Shown: positions 26,375 through 35,123 of the stretch, piece by piece
How positions within the stretch are numbered: position 1 is the first letter of the stretch
Layout: the number at the start of each line of letters is the position of its first letter
From: an uncultured Flavobacteriales bacterium
GTDB taxonomy: Bacteria > Bacteroidota > Bacteroidia > Flavobacteriales > BACL11
Assembly (NCBI GenBank): GCA_949372805.1
Contig: CASIBH010000003.1
Span: 1 to 45,000, forward strand
Length of the DNA stretch: 45,000 nt
Direction of reading: 5' to 3'
Position numbers and translations under genes: made by a program
The notes under the pieces: generated by a model
Seen by the model: only the letters and a program-made list of their open reading frames with translations
Databases searched by the model: none
What the model was told of the DNA's origin: nothing

Positions 26375-27277
26375 ATGAAAAAATTTATTTTCACCTTTTT
26401 TATTTGTCTTTTAGTTTCAAAATTTACTTTTTCACAGACTGTTGGAGAGAAGTATATTTGGGAGTTTAGAGATGGAACAATAATTCATGGAAGCTTTGTT
26501 AAAAGCGAGAGTGGTAACCTTTTTATTATAGATGATAAAGGTGAAGAGATTTATATTCCCAGGGTAATGATTGCTCAGCGTCATATAGCGACTGAAGAAA
26601 ATTATAAAAATGGAGAGTATTGGTTTCCCAATCTTCATGATACTAGATACTTTTTTTCACCATCTGCATTTGGTTTAGAGAAAGGCGAAGGGTACTATAA
26701 TAATGCTTATTATATGATGTGGCAGTTCCAATATGGAATTACAGACAATATTTCACTTGGTGGAGGGGCTACTTTATGGGGTTTCCCAGCAACAGTTAAT
26801 TTGAAATATTCTGATAATATTTCAGATAAATTAAACTATTCATTTGGATATTTTTATGTCGGAGATTTGTTTGAGGTTACTGGCAATCAAAGAAGTTTAT
26901 TAAGTATGCCTTATGCACTGATAACAAAAGGAAGTAAAGAGAAAAATATTAGTTTAGGTTTATCTTACAATTTTGCTAAACCATTTAATGATGATTTTAA
27001 TTATGAATCTGGTTTTAGAAGTCAAAGACTTGTTTTAAATGTTGGAGCAATTTCTAGACTTGCAAGAAGATTTTCATTTGTCTTTGAGGGGTGGTTTATG
27101 AATCCAGAAAATCTATTTTTTATGGGAGGCCCTGGAATAAGGTATTTTAGTAAAGTAAAAAGAATAACAGCTAGAAACGGTGCAGGTGCAAAAACAGTAG
27201 ATTTTCAAATATTTATTATGTCAAGTGGTGATGGTAATGTTGCATTGCCAATGGTTGGTCGATCTTGGAGATTTTAA
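26375..27277 (+). CDS. Outer-membrane protein, barrel-like, function unknown
   Basis: A 300-residue protein beginning MKKFIFTFFICLLVSKFTFS, a clear signal peptide ending before QTVGEKY. Residues about 22-75 form a small beta-rich unit (DGTIIHGSFVKSESGNLFII) of the type found in proteins that carry a short Lsm-like or PepSY-like head. The rest alternates polar and aromatic residues with typical barrel turns (YNNAYYMMWQFQYGITDNIS) and ends in SWRF, with a terminal Phe as in Omp85-inserted barrels. I know of no named family. It sits between the ABC-F and era genes without sharing their function. Confidence 0.6.
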   Translation: MKKFIFTFFICLLVSKFTFSQTVGEKYIWEFRDGTIIHGSFVKSESGNLFIIDDKGEEIYIPRVMIAQRHIATEENYKNGEYWFPNLHDTRYFFSPSAFGLEKGEGYYNNAYYMMWQFQYGITDNISLGGGATLWGFPATVNLKYSDNISDKLNYSFGYFYVGDLFEVTGNQRSLLSMPYALITKGSKEKNISLGLSYNFAKPFNDDFNYESGFRSQRLVLNVGAISRLARRFSFVFEGWFMNPENLFFMGGPGIRYFSKVKRITARNGAGAKTVDFQIFIMSSGDGNVALPMVGRSWRF

Positions 27278-27323
27278 ATTTTATTAAATAGACTTTCTCT
27301 AATCATTAGAAATTCATTTTTCG

Positions 27324-27331
27324 TTTATTTG
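27324..27331 (+). promoter_or_regulatory. Weak -7 box four bases before the era ATG
   Basis: TTTATTTG (one mismatch to TAnnTTTG), then CAAA, then ATG. Confidence 0.35.
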
Positions 27332-27335
27332 CAAA

Positions 27336-28214
27336 ATGAATCATAAATCCGGTTTTGTAAATATCATTGGTAATCCAAATGTTGGGAAATCAACACTAAT
27401 GAACGCCCTTATTGGGCAGAAGCTATCTATTATAACTAGTAAAGCTCAAACTACTAGGCATAGAATAATGGGTATACTAAATGATGATAATTATCAAATC
27501 GTTTTTTCTGATACTCCAGGAGTAATAAAACCAGCATATAAATTACAAGAAAACATGATGAATTTTGTTCATTCTGCCTTTCAAGATGCTGATGTTCTAA
27601 TTTACATGGTGGAAATTGGTGAGAAAGGTTTAAAGGATGAAAAGCTTTATGAAAGAATTAAGAAAACTTCTCTTCCATTACTTCTTTTAATTAATAAAAT
27701 TGATTTGTCTACTCAAGATGAAATTGCTGACTATATTGATTCTTGGAAACAGGAACTTCCTAATGCCTCTGTTTTGCCTATTTCTGCTTTAAATGGTTTT
27801 AATTTAGAGCAAATCAAAGAACATATTTTAGAGAATATACCAGAGTCTCCTCCATACTATGATAAAGACACCATTACAGATAAGTCTGAACGTTTCTTTA
27901 TTGAAGAAATAATAAGAGAAAAGATTCTAAAGCACTATAAAAAAGAAATTCCATACTCTGTGGAAGTTGAGGTAGAAGAGTTTTTTGAAGAAGAAGAAAT
28001 AATTAAAATAAGAGCAATTATTTATGTTCTTAGAGAGAGTCAAAAAGGAATTCTAATAGGTCATAAAGGTCTAGGTTTGAAACGTATTGGAACGGAAGCA
28101 AGAAGAGATATTGAAGTGATGTTAGATAAAAAAGTTTATTTGGAAACACCAATTAAGGTTAATAAGAATTGGCGTAATGATAACAAGCAGCTTAAAAAAT
28201 TTGGATACGAATAA
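27336..28214 (+). CDS. era: GTPase Era
   Basis: A 292-residue protein, the usual length for Era. The G1 motif is [11 protein letters not shown]3 DTPG, G4 NKID and G5 SAL. The KH domain at the C-terminus shows [19 protein letters not shown], the RNA-binding GxxG loop. Era binds the 3' end of 16S rRNA and assists 30S assembly. It overlaps der by one base (TAATG), so the two are translated from one mRNA. Confidence 0.95.
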   Translation: MNHKSGFVNIIGNPNVGKSTLMNALIGQKLSIITSKAQTTRHRIMGILNDDNYQIVFSDTPGVIKPAYKLQENMMNFVHSAFQDADVLIYMVEIGEKGLKDEKLYERIKKTSLPLLLLINKIDLSTQDEIADYIDSWKQELPNASVLPISALNGFNLEQIKEHILENIPESPPYYDKDTITDKSERFFIEEIIREKILKHYKKEIPYSVEVEVEEFFEEEEIIKIRAIIYVLRESQKGILIGHKGLGLKRIGTEARRDIEVMLDKKVYLETPIKVNKNWRNDNKQLKKFGYE

Positions 28215-29518
28215 TGGGAAATATTGTAGCAATTGTTGGAAGGCCAAATGTTGGTAAATCCACTATATTTAATAGATTAACAGAATCTCGTCAAGCTATT
28301 ACAGATGCTGAAAGTGGTGTTACTAGAGATAGACACTACGGTAAGTCAGAATGGAATGGGAGAGAGTTTTCTGTAATTGATACTGGGGGATATGTACATG
28401 GTTCTGATGATATATTTGAATCTGAAATTAGAAAACAAGTTCAGCTTGCAATTGAAGAGGCAAATGTCATCTTATTTTTAGTTGATGCAAAATCTGGTAT
28501 TACTGATCTAGATCAATCTGTTGTTAAGCTTCTTCGAAAGGCAAATAAAAGTGTTGTATTAGCAGTGAATAAGGTTGACAATACAAGATTGTTAGAAGAT
28601 TCTGTTGAGTTTCATAATTTAGGTCTTGGAGACTATATTCCTTTTTCTTCTATAAGTGGAAGTGGTACGGGAGAATTACTAGATGAATTATTAAAACATT
28701 TTGATGAGGAGCAGGAAATCATTGAAGAGGATATTCCAAAATTTGCTGTTATTGGAAGACCAAATGTTGGTAAATCTTCATTTATTAATGCTTTGATTGG
28801 TAAAGAACAGAATATTGTTACTGATATAGCAGGGACAACTAGGGATTCATTAAATACAAGATTTAATAAATTTGGATTTGATTTTAATTTAGTGGATACA
28901 GCTGGTGTTAGAAAGAAAAATAAAGTCCATGAAAATTTAGAGTTTTACTCTGTAATGCGTTCTGTTAGAGCGATTGAACACTCTGATGTATGTATCTTAA
29001 TTATTGATGCTGTTTCTGGATTTGAATCTCAAGATCAAAGACTTTTTCACTTAGCCGATAGAAATAAAAAAGGTGTTATAATTTTAGTAAATAAGTGGGA
29101 TCTTAAAGATAAATCTACGGAAACCTCTAATCTTGTTGAAGAGTCTATTAAAAAGAAGATCGCGCCATTTTCAGATGTCCCAATTATTTTTATTTCTGTT
29201 TTAGAAAAACAAAGACTTTTAAAATCTTTAGAAAGTGCTATTGAAGTTTTTAAGAATAGATCTCAAAAAATTAAAACTTCTGTTTTAAACGATGTAATGT
29301 TGCCACATATTGAGAATTTACCTCCACCAGCTGTAAAAGGGAAATATATTAGAATTAAATTCTGTACACAGCTTCCCACACCTACACCAACTTTTGCATT
29401 TTTTGCTAACCTTCCACAATATATCAAAGAGCCATATAAAAGATATCTAGAAAATAAATTGCGAGAAAATTTTGAGTTTTCAGGGGTGCCAATTCATATC
29501 TATTTTAGAAAAAAATAG
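28214..29518 (+). CDS. der: GTPase Der (EngA)
   Basis: A 434-residue protein with two tandem G domains. The first has [15 protein letters not shown] and NKVD; the second has [15 protein letters not shown] and NKWD. A C-terminal KH-like domain (about residues 350-434, ending [11 protein letters not shown]) completes the family layout. Der acts in 50S subunit assembly. Coupling to era through TAATG places two ribosome-assembly GTPases in one unit. Confidence 0.95.
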   Translation: MGNIVAIVGRPNVGKSTIFNRLTESRQAITDAESGVTRDRHYGKSEWNGREFSVIDTGGYVHGSDDIFESEIRKQVQLAIEEANVILFLVDAKSGITDLDQSVVKLLRKANKSVVLAVNKVDNTRLLEDSVEFHNLGLGDYIPFSSISGSGTGELLDELLKHFDEEQEIIEEDIPKFAVIGRPNVGKSSFINALIGKEQNIVTDIAGTTRDSLNTRFNKFGFDFNLVDTAGVRKKNKVHENLEFYSVMRSVRAIEHSDVCILIIDAVSGFESQDQRLFHLADRNKKGVIILVNKWDLKDKSTETSNLVEESIKKKIAPFSDVPIIFISVLEKQRLLKSLESAIEVFKNRSQKIKTSVLNDVMLPHIENLPPPAVKGKYIRIKFCTQLPTPTPTFAFFANLPQYIKEPYKRYLENKLRENFEFSGVPIHIYFRKK

Positions 29519-29528
29519 TTTCTTTAAA

Positions 29529-29903
29529 ATGAAAAAAATACTATTCATATTATTTTTTTTATCAACCATTTTTTTTTGCTTTAGTAATAATAATATAACT
29601 ATTTATCCACAAGATAATATTTCTAATAATGGAGTTTATGAAACCTTCTATGAAGATGGGCAGTTAAAAAGTAAGGGTACATATATCAAAGGAAAAAAAG
29701 AGGGTTTACATAAATGGTGGTATTCAAATGGGTCTTTAGAAAGAGAAGGATATTACGTAAATGGTAAGAAAGATGGAGTTTATAGATGGTGGTATTTAAG
29801 TGGTCAGCTTTATATTAAGGGAGAATATAAAGAGGGTGTTTTATTAGATAAAAACATTTGTTACGATAAGAGTGGGAATATCATTAAGTGTAAGCAACTA
29901 TAA
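29529..29903 (+). CDS. YwqK/MORN-type repeat protein, secreted
   Basis: I chose the ATG at 29529 (MKKILFILFFLSTIFFCFS, signal peptide); the in-frame ATG at 29472 lies inside der. The 124-residue product has three repeats of about 22 residues with the pattern YEDGQLKSKGTYIKGKKEG, YSNGSLEREGYYVNGKKDG, YLSGQLYIKGEYKEGV. These are MORN-variant repeats of the YwqK type. In Bacteroidota such proteins are common and mostly of unknown role. It begins 10 bases after der. Confidence 0.75.
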   Translation: MKKILFILFFLSTIFFCFSNNNITIYPQDNISNNGVYETFYEDGQLKSKGTYIKGKKEGLHKWWYSNGSLEREGYYVNGKKDGVYRWWYLSGQLYIKGEYKEGVLLDKNICYDKSGNIIKCKQL

Positions 29904-29988
29904 TGCATTTATTATTCTTTAAAATTTTCAAGTATTAGTTTTTTTAGTTTGTAGAATAATTTTCTTAATTTAATAAAAATCATTTTTT

Positions 29989-32789
29989 ATGCAAAAATTT
30001 TTCCTTTCTCTTTGTATTCTGCTGTTTTCTAATGTGTTATTAGCAGACTCTCCTTTTTTTTCTTTTAAAGAAGTTAATAGTTATCTAACTAAAAATGCAG
30101 AAAACTCTATTGGATTATCTTTTGATAAAGAAAGTTTAGAATATCTAAAGAATAAAAATAATATTGAGTTTTTTATAGAACTTCCTACACTTGACAAAAA
30201 ATTTATAAAGACATCTCTCAAGAGATTTAGTGTTATTAGTGAGGATCATAATTTACTTATTCAAAATGATGAAAATAAGTTTAAAGAAGATTTTGAATCA
30301 GGTATTAGTTCTTTTAAAATAAATTACCAAGGAAAAAATATTGGTGTTTTATTGGTTTTAGATAATAAAGTAATTGCTAGCTATAAGCTTAACAGAAGAC
30401 AATTAGAATTAAATTATTTTAATTTTGATTATGTCCTTTTTGATGTTAATGATATAATAAAAGAAAAAACTTTTTCTTGTGCTGTTGAGCAAGAGTTAGA
30501 GCAAATTTTAGTTCCAGAAAATAATTCTTCAAATTCTTCAATGACTCCGCTTTGTTTGGAACTAGCGATTGAAGTTGATCAATTTACTCGAAATACTTTT
30601 TCATCAAATACTAATGCTGCAGATTGGGCACACGCAATAATTGCAGGAGTTAGTCAAGTATATTATTCTGAAGTAGGCATAAATATTTCTGTGTCAAATA
30701 CAATTATTTGGAACTCTCAAGATCCATATGCAAATATTACTAACGATGCTGGAACAATGTTAGATGCATTAAGAACGCAATGGACCTCTAATAACAGTTC
30801 CATCTCTAGAGATCTTGTTCATTTATTAACCAAAAGAGGTAACACAGGAACAGGTGGAATTGCATATCTTGATGTTTTATGTGATAATTCTTGGGGTTAT
30901 GCTTTTAGTTCTGTTTTGGATAACGATACTTCATTTTGCTCTTGTCCAACATATACATGGAACCTTTTTGTTTGTTCACATGAAATAGGTCACAATATTG
31001 GAGCTAATCATACTCATTGGTGTGGATGGGTACCTGAACCTTGGAATGGGTTTACAGGTGGGCCCATTGATAATTGTGTAGATGTTCAAGGAAGTTGTAG
31101 TAATAATCCTGCGCCAGAGGTTGGTACTATTATGAGTTATTGTCATACCACCTCTTCAGGTGCTTTAATTGATTTTCATGATATTGTCATTTCACAGGCA
31201 CTAAATCCTGGAATTAATAGTGGAAGTTGTTTAACTATTTGTTCTTTTTATGGATGTACTGATTCTAATGCCACAAATTATGATCCTAGTGCTACTGTTG
31301 ATGATAGTTCTTGTGTGTATCCAAACATTTTACTTTCATCAAATATTAGCATGCCTGCTTGCTTTGGTGAGAGCTCTGGAAGTATTGATTTAGTTGTGAA
31401 CGGTGGTCAAGCTCCTTATTTATTTTTATGGAATAATGGTGCAACTACAGAGGATATTTTTTTGTTAGCTAGCGATACTTTTTCAGTTACTGTTACAGAT
31501 GCTCAAGGATGGGTAGCTTCCAATTCTTTTTATGTTAGCCAGCCTGATAGTTTTTATACTATTATAAATACTTTAAATGCATCAGATTCTTCTTCTTCAG
31601 ATGGAGCAATTTTCATAAATGTTGTTGGAGGGTCTTACCCCTACACTTATTATTGGAATGATGGAACAAATTTTTTTCCTGATACAACACCATATCTTTT
31701 AAATCTTTCTTTTGGAACATACAATCTTTTTGTAGTAGATGATAATACTTGCTTTCAATCAATTAGTATTGATATTGGTGTTGATTTTGTTTATTCAGGT
31801 TGTACTGATCCAAATGCATCTAACTATGATCCAAATGCTACTATTGACGATGGTTCATGTTTATACATGAATTGTTCAAACCCTGTTCCCTCTGGATCTA
31901 GTTGTTAATTGGACAACAGATACTAAAGCATCAGTGTCATGGGATAATATGAATGATAGTGCATGTATGGTATTTAAATACTTTATAAGATATAGGGTCG
32001 ATAACTTAGATGGTACTTATGGAAGCTGGGTGACTAAGTCAGCTGGTGTTGGTAATGGACTATGTAACTTTGGTCTTAATACCACTGAGAAAAGGTTACA
32101 GTTCTTAACGTCTGCAACTACTTACCAGTTTAAGATGAAAGCTTTCTACTGTGGTGGAACGGAATCAGGATATTCTTCTCCTGCAAGCTTTACTACTGGA
32201 GCAGATTGTCCTCCAATGACTAACTTAGGTGTACAAACATTTAATGGGAATCAAGCTAAAGCTACATTCTCTTGGGATACTACAGGAGCTTATGTTTTCG
32301 CAAGAATTGCATTAAGAGTAGATACTACAGGTGCAACTTGGGGAACAGCTGGTGGATTCGGTATTTACTACCCTACACTAACTGTTAATAAGTTTGGATT
32401 AACACCTGGACAGTCATACAGAGCTCAAGGAAGAACATTCTGTGATTCTAACGTAACATCTTATAGATCAACATGGACATCGCCAGTACTGTGGACACAG
32501 CCTGGAACACTTAATTAGAATGGAGTCTACAAGTCAGATTAAGAACCTAGATGTTTATCCTAACCCATCAAGAGATATCTTTAACATAAGATTTGTATCA
32601 GAGAAAATACAAGAGCTAAGTATTAAAGTTTTAAATGTATATGGAGAATTAGTTTTTGAAGAAAATATTGGAAAATTTATAGGGGAATTTACAAAAAGTT
32701 TAGACCTATCAATGTCACCAAAAGGCATTTATATTTTAGAAATTAAAAACGATGATAATTTTATTAGTAAAAAAATAGTTATCCAATAA
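29989..32789 (+). CDS. Secreted M12B-type metalloprotease with SprB/FN3 modules and T9SS domain, broken by two +1 frameshifts
   Basis: Three consecutive frames (29989-31908, 31934-32518, 32520-32789) join into about 932 residues if one base is skipped near 31900 and one near 32513. Order: signal peptide (1-19), prodomain-like region (20-185), protease domain with HEIGHNIGANHTHW at about residue 331 (HExxHxxGxxH zinc site) and Met-turn TIMSYCH. Next come a TSP3-like calcium motif (CTDSNATNYDP), two SprB-type repeats, and a second TSP3-like motif (CTDPNASNYDP). FN3-like modules (ASVSWDNM..., TYQFKMKAFYCGGTESGY) and a type A sorting domain (VYPNPSRDIFNIRF to SKKIVIQ) end the protein. Without the shifts only an unanchored protease ending PVPSGSSC would be made. 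A terminator follows at 32795. Confidence 0.85.
31894..31906 (+). other. +1 frameshift site 1 in metalloprotease gene
   Basis: Frame 0 reads GGA TCT AGT TGT TAA. Skipping the A after TCT gives GGA TCT GTT GTT AAT TGG (G S V V N W); skipping the first T of TCT gives GGA CTA GTT GTT AAT TGG (G L V V N W). Both restore the FN3-like module. Confidence 0.8.
32507..32519 (+). other. +1 frameshift site 2 in metalloprotease gene
   Basis: Frame 0 reads ACA CTT AAT TAG. Skipping the A after CTT gives ACA CTT ATT AGA ATG GAG (T L I R M E), which joins the FN3 module to the sorting domain with the linker form (WTQPxxIRME) that I recall in related flavobacterial proteins. Confidence 0.8.
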
Positions 32790-32817
32790 AAAAAGCCAAC
32801 ATTAGTTGGCTTTTTTT
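32790..32817. terminator. Rho-independent terminator after the metalloprotease gene
   Basis: GCCAAC (32795-32800), loop ATTA, GTTGGC (32805-32810), then seven Ts; six or more As precede the stem, so it also serves the convergent FKBP gene. Confidence 0.85.
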
Positions 32818-32837
32818 ATGTCTATTTATTTAAGAAT

Positions 32838-33527
32838 TTAATTAATCTTTAACAACTCTACCTCAAATATTAAAGTTTCATTAACCCCAATATTATTTGA
32901 TGGAGGATTAGCTCCGTATGCTAAATCTGAAGGAATATAAAATTTATATTTATCTCCTACACTCATTAATTGAATCCCTTCTACCCATCCTGGAATTACT
33001 TGACCTATTGGAAAAGTTGCAGGTTGTCCAGTAGAAATTGAGCTGTCAAATATATTTCCATTAATAAGTGTTCCATGGTAATTTACTGTTACCTGATCAT
33101 TAATTGTTGGTTTAGGTCCATTTTTCCCATTAGAAATTACTTCATATTGAAGGCCACTTTCTGTTGTAGTTACTTCTTCTCTAGCACTATTTTCAGCTAA
33201 GAAATTTTTTCCTTCTTCAGCATTTTCTAATCCTTCTTTTTCAGTTTTTTTATTAGCAGCATTTACAAAATAATCATTAAGTATTGAATCTGTTTCTAAT
33301 AATGAATAGTCCAAATCTTGGTTGAAAATTACATCATTAAAAGCTTTTGCAACTGACATAGCAGAAATTGTGTCTAAATCATTTCTAGACTTAAGAGCTG
33401 TTGCTACATTAACACCAATACTGTATGATACTTTTTCAATATCACTAACAGGAGTTTTATAATTTGGTTCTTGGCTACAAGATGAGAGAATTATAACAAA
33501 GCTTATTAAAATTTTTATCGTTTTCAT
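32838..33527 (-). CDS. FKBP-type peptidyl-prolyl isomerase, lipoprotein
   Basis: A 229-residue protein. The N-terminus MKTIKILISFVIILSSC ends in a lipobox-like Cys at 17. Residues about 30-115 resemble the FKBP N-terminal dimerisation domain of Mip/FkpA (SYSIGVNVATALKSR, FLAENSAREEV). The catalytic domain (about 120-229) shows TTESGLQYEVI, VTVNYHGTLINGNIFDSS, VIPGWVEGIQLMSVGDKYKF and IPSDLAYG, the standard FKBP pocket. It should assist folding of envelope proteins. It is a single gene with its own promoter box upstream and a shared terminator. Confidence 0.92.
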   Translation of the reverse strand: MKTIKILISFVIILSSCSQEPNYKTPVSDIEKVSYSIGVNVATALKSRNDLDTISAMSVAKAFNDVIFNQDLDYSLLETDSILNDYFVNAANKKTEKEGLENAEEGKNFLAENSAREEVTTTESGLQYEVISNGKNGPKPTINDQVTVNYHGTLINGNIFDSSISTGQPATFPIGQVIPGWVEGIQLMSVGDKYKFYIPSDLAYGANPPSNNIGVNETLIFEVELLKIN

Positions 33528-33544
33528 GTTTAATATTTTTTTTA

Positions 33545-33552
33545 CAAAAATA
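33545..33552 (-). promoter_or_regulatory. Promoter -7 box for the FKBP gene
   Basis: TATTTTTG on the minus strand, 17 bases before the ATG. A TTTG lies 22 bases further upstream. Confidence 0.5.
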
Positions 33553-33596
33553 CATTTATTGTTTAAAGTTTATGCAAATTTAAAAAGTCAATTCTT

Positions 33597-33604
33597 TATA
33601 TTTG
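33597..33604 (+). promoter_or_regulatory. Promoter -7 box for the rfbC operon
   Basis: TATATTTG, 20 bases before the ATG at 33625. Confidence 0.5.
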
Positions 33605-33624
33605 AAGATTAAAAATTTTCTAAA

Positions 33625-34167
33625 ATGAAAGTAGTAGAAACAACAATTGGTGGTCTAGTAATTATAGAGCCAAAGATTCATGAAGATGAAAGAGGTTACT
33701 TTTTTGAAAGTTGGAATAATAGAAAATTTAATGAATTAGTAGCTAATGTTAATTTTGTACAAGATAATCAATCATGCTCTTCTAAAAACACTCTTAGGGG
33801 TCTACATTTTCAAAATCCTCCATATGCTCAAGGAAAATTAGTTAGAGTTATTTCTGGATCAATATTAGATGTTGCTGTAGATATAAGAAAAAGTTCTCCA
33901 ACATACGGAAAGCATTTTTCAGTGCTTCTTTCTAAAGAAAATAATAAAATGTTTTATATTCCGCCTGGATTTGCACATGGTTTTTTAGCTCTTGAAGATG
34001 ATACTATTATGTCGTATAAATGTACAGTAGATTATAACAAGGAAAGTGAAGGGTCACTTTTTTGGGATGATAAAGATTTAAATATTGATTGGAGTATTAC
34101 AAATCCGCTTATTTCTGAAAAAGACGACAAAGCAGAAAGCTTTAAATCTTTTATAAGTCTTTTTTAA
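33625..34167 (+). CDS. rfbC: dTDP-4-dehydrorhamnose 3,5-epimerase
   Basis: A 180-residue cupin protein, the normal length. Conserved motifs are HEDERGYFFESW near the N-terminus, QDNQSCSSKNTLRGLHFQ with the catalytic His, GSILDVAVDIRKSSPTYGKH, and YIPPGFAHGFLAL. It converts dTDP-4-keto-6-deoxyglucose to the L-lyxo form in dTDP-rhamnose synthesis for surface polysaccharide. The other rhamnose genes (rfbA, B, D) are not in the window. It overlaps the transglycosylase gene by one base (TAATG). Confidence 0.92.
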   Translation: MKVVETTIGGLVIIEPKIHEDERGYFFESWNNRKFNELVANVNFVQDNQSCSSKNTLRGLHFQNPPYAQGKLVRVISGSILDVAVDIRKSSPTYGKHFSVLLSKENNKMFYIPPGFAHGFLALEDDTIMSYKCTVDYNKESEGSLFWDDKDLNIDWSITNPLISEKDDKAESFKSFISLF

Positions 34168-35123
34168 TGAATAAGAAAATACTTTCAATTCTGGGACTAA
34201 TCATTTTGATTGTTCTTTCTAAATTATTTATTTCATCAACATACTTAAAAACCTCTGACAAGCTTCACCAACAGTATTTTAATAAACAATATGGAATTTA
34301 TTCAGTTGTCCATCCCAATAACTTAGGCTTTGCTAATGAATATTGTCCAACTACTTCGAATGAAATTTTTGAAAGAGTTGATAAAGAATTACTAAAAAAT
34401 ATATATTGGCAATCAAACACTCTTCTTTACTTTAAAAGATCTAACAAGTATTTCCCAATAATTGAAAAAATTTTAGAGACAAATAATATCCCAAATGATT
34501 TTAAATATTTAGCATTAATTGAAAGTGGTCTTGAAAATGTTTTCTCTCCTTCTGGTGCTGCAGGTTTTTGGCAAATAATGCGTGGTACGGGAAAAGAATA
34601 TGGTCTTGAAGTGAATTACGCCATAGATGAAAGGTTTAATCTTGAGAAGTCAACTCAAGTAGCATGTGATTATCTTAATAAGGCATATAAAGAATTTGGT
34701 AGTTGGACTCTTGCGGCGGCATCTTACAATATGGGGATAAGTGGTTTAAAAAGAAAAATTAAATCTCAAGGCACTAATAACTATTACAATTTACATTTAA
34801 GCAGCGAAACCTCAAGATATGTTTTTCGCATTCTTGTTGTTAAAGAGATTCTTGAAAACCCTCAAAACTATGGATTTGTATTTAGGCAAGATGACTTATA
34901 TACTTACCCCGAAGTTGATCTTATTAAAATTGATTCTACAATAGCAGATTTAAATAAATTTGCTCAATCACATGAAATAAATTATAAAATTCTTAAGCAT
35001 TTTAATCCATGGCTTAGAGTGTCAAGTTTACCGGATAAATCAAGAAGGAAATATGTTTTAAAGATCCCAAAAAATAAAGAAAGTTTAGTCTTTGAAGATT
35101 TTGAGAGTGACAATATAAATTAA
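34167..35123 (+). CDS. Lytic transglycosylase (SLT domain, MltD-like)
   Basis: A 318-residue protein with an N-terminal membrane anchor or signal (LSILGLIILIVLSKLFI). The SLT domain lies at about 100-215: KYLALIESGLENVFSPSGAA contains the catalytic Glu of the ES motif, followed by GFWQIMRGTGKEYGL and the AAASYNMG motif. Residues about 225-318 follow the catalytic domain and lack a clear LysM repeat, unlike typical MltD. It cleaves peptidoglycan glycan strands to 1,6-anhydro ends in the periplasm. It sits between rfbC and uvrA, overlapping both by one base. Confidence 0.88.
   Translation: MNKKILSILGLIILIVLSKLFISSTYLKTSDKLHQQYFNKQYGIYSVVHPNNLGFANEYCPTTSNEIFERVDKELLKNIYWQSNTLLYFKRSNKYFPIIEKILETNNIPNDFKYLALIESGLENVFSPSGAAGFWQIMRGTGKEYGLEVNYAIDERFNLEKSTQVACDYLNKAYKEFGSWTLAAASYNMGISGLKRKIKSQGTNNYYNLHLSSETSRYVFRILVVKEILENPQNYGFVFRQDDLYTYPEVDLIKIDSTIADLNKFAQSHEINYKILKHFNPWLRVSSLPDKSRRKYVLKIPKNKESLVFEDFESDNIN

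Noticed and set aside
31861-31908. The TAA at 31906-31908 as the true end of a soluble protease
   Set aside because: The DNA beyond it codes in another frame for the modules that normally follow, including a sorting domain, so the stop is more likely the result of a shift. I keep it as one possible product.
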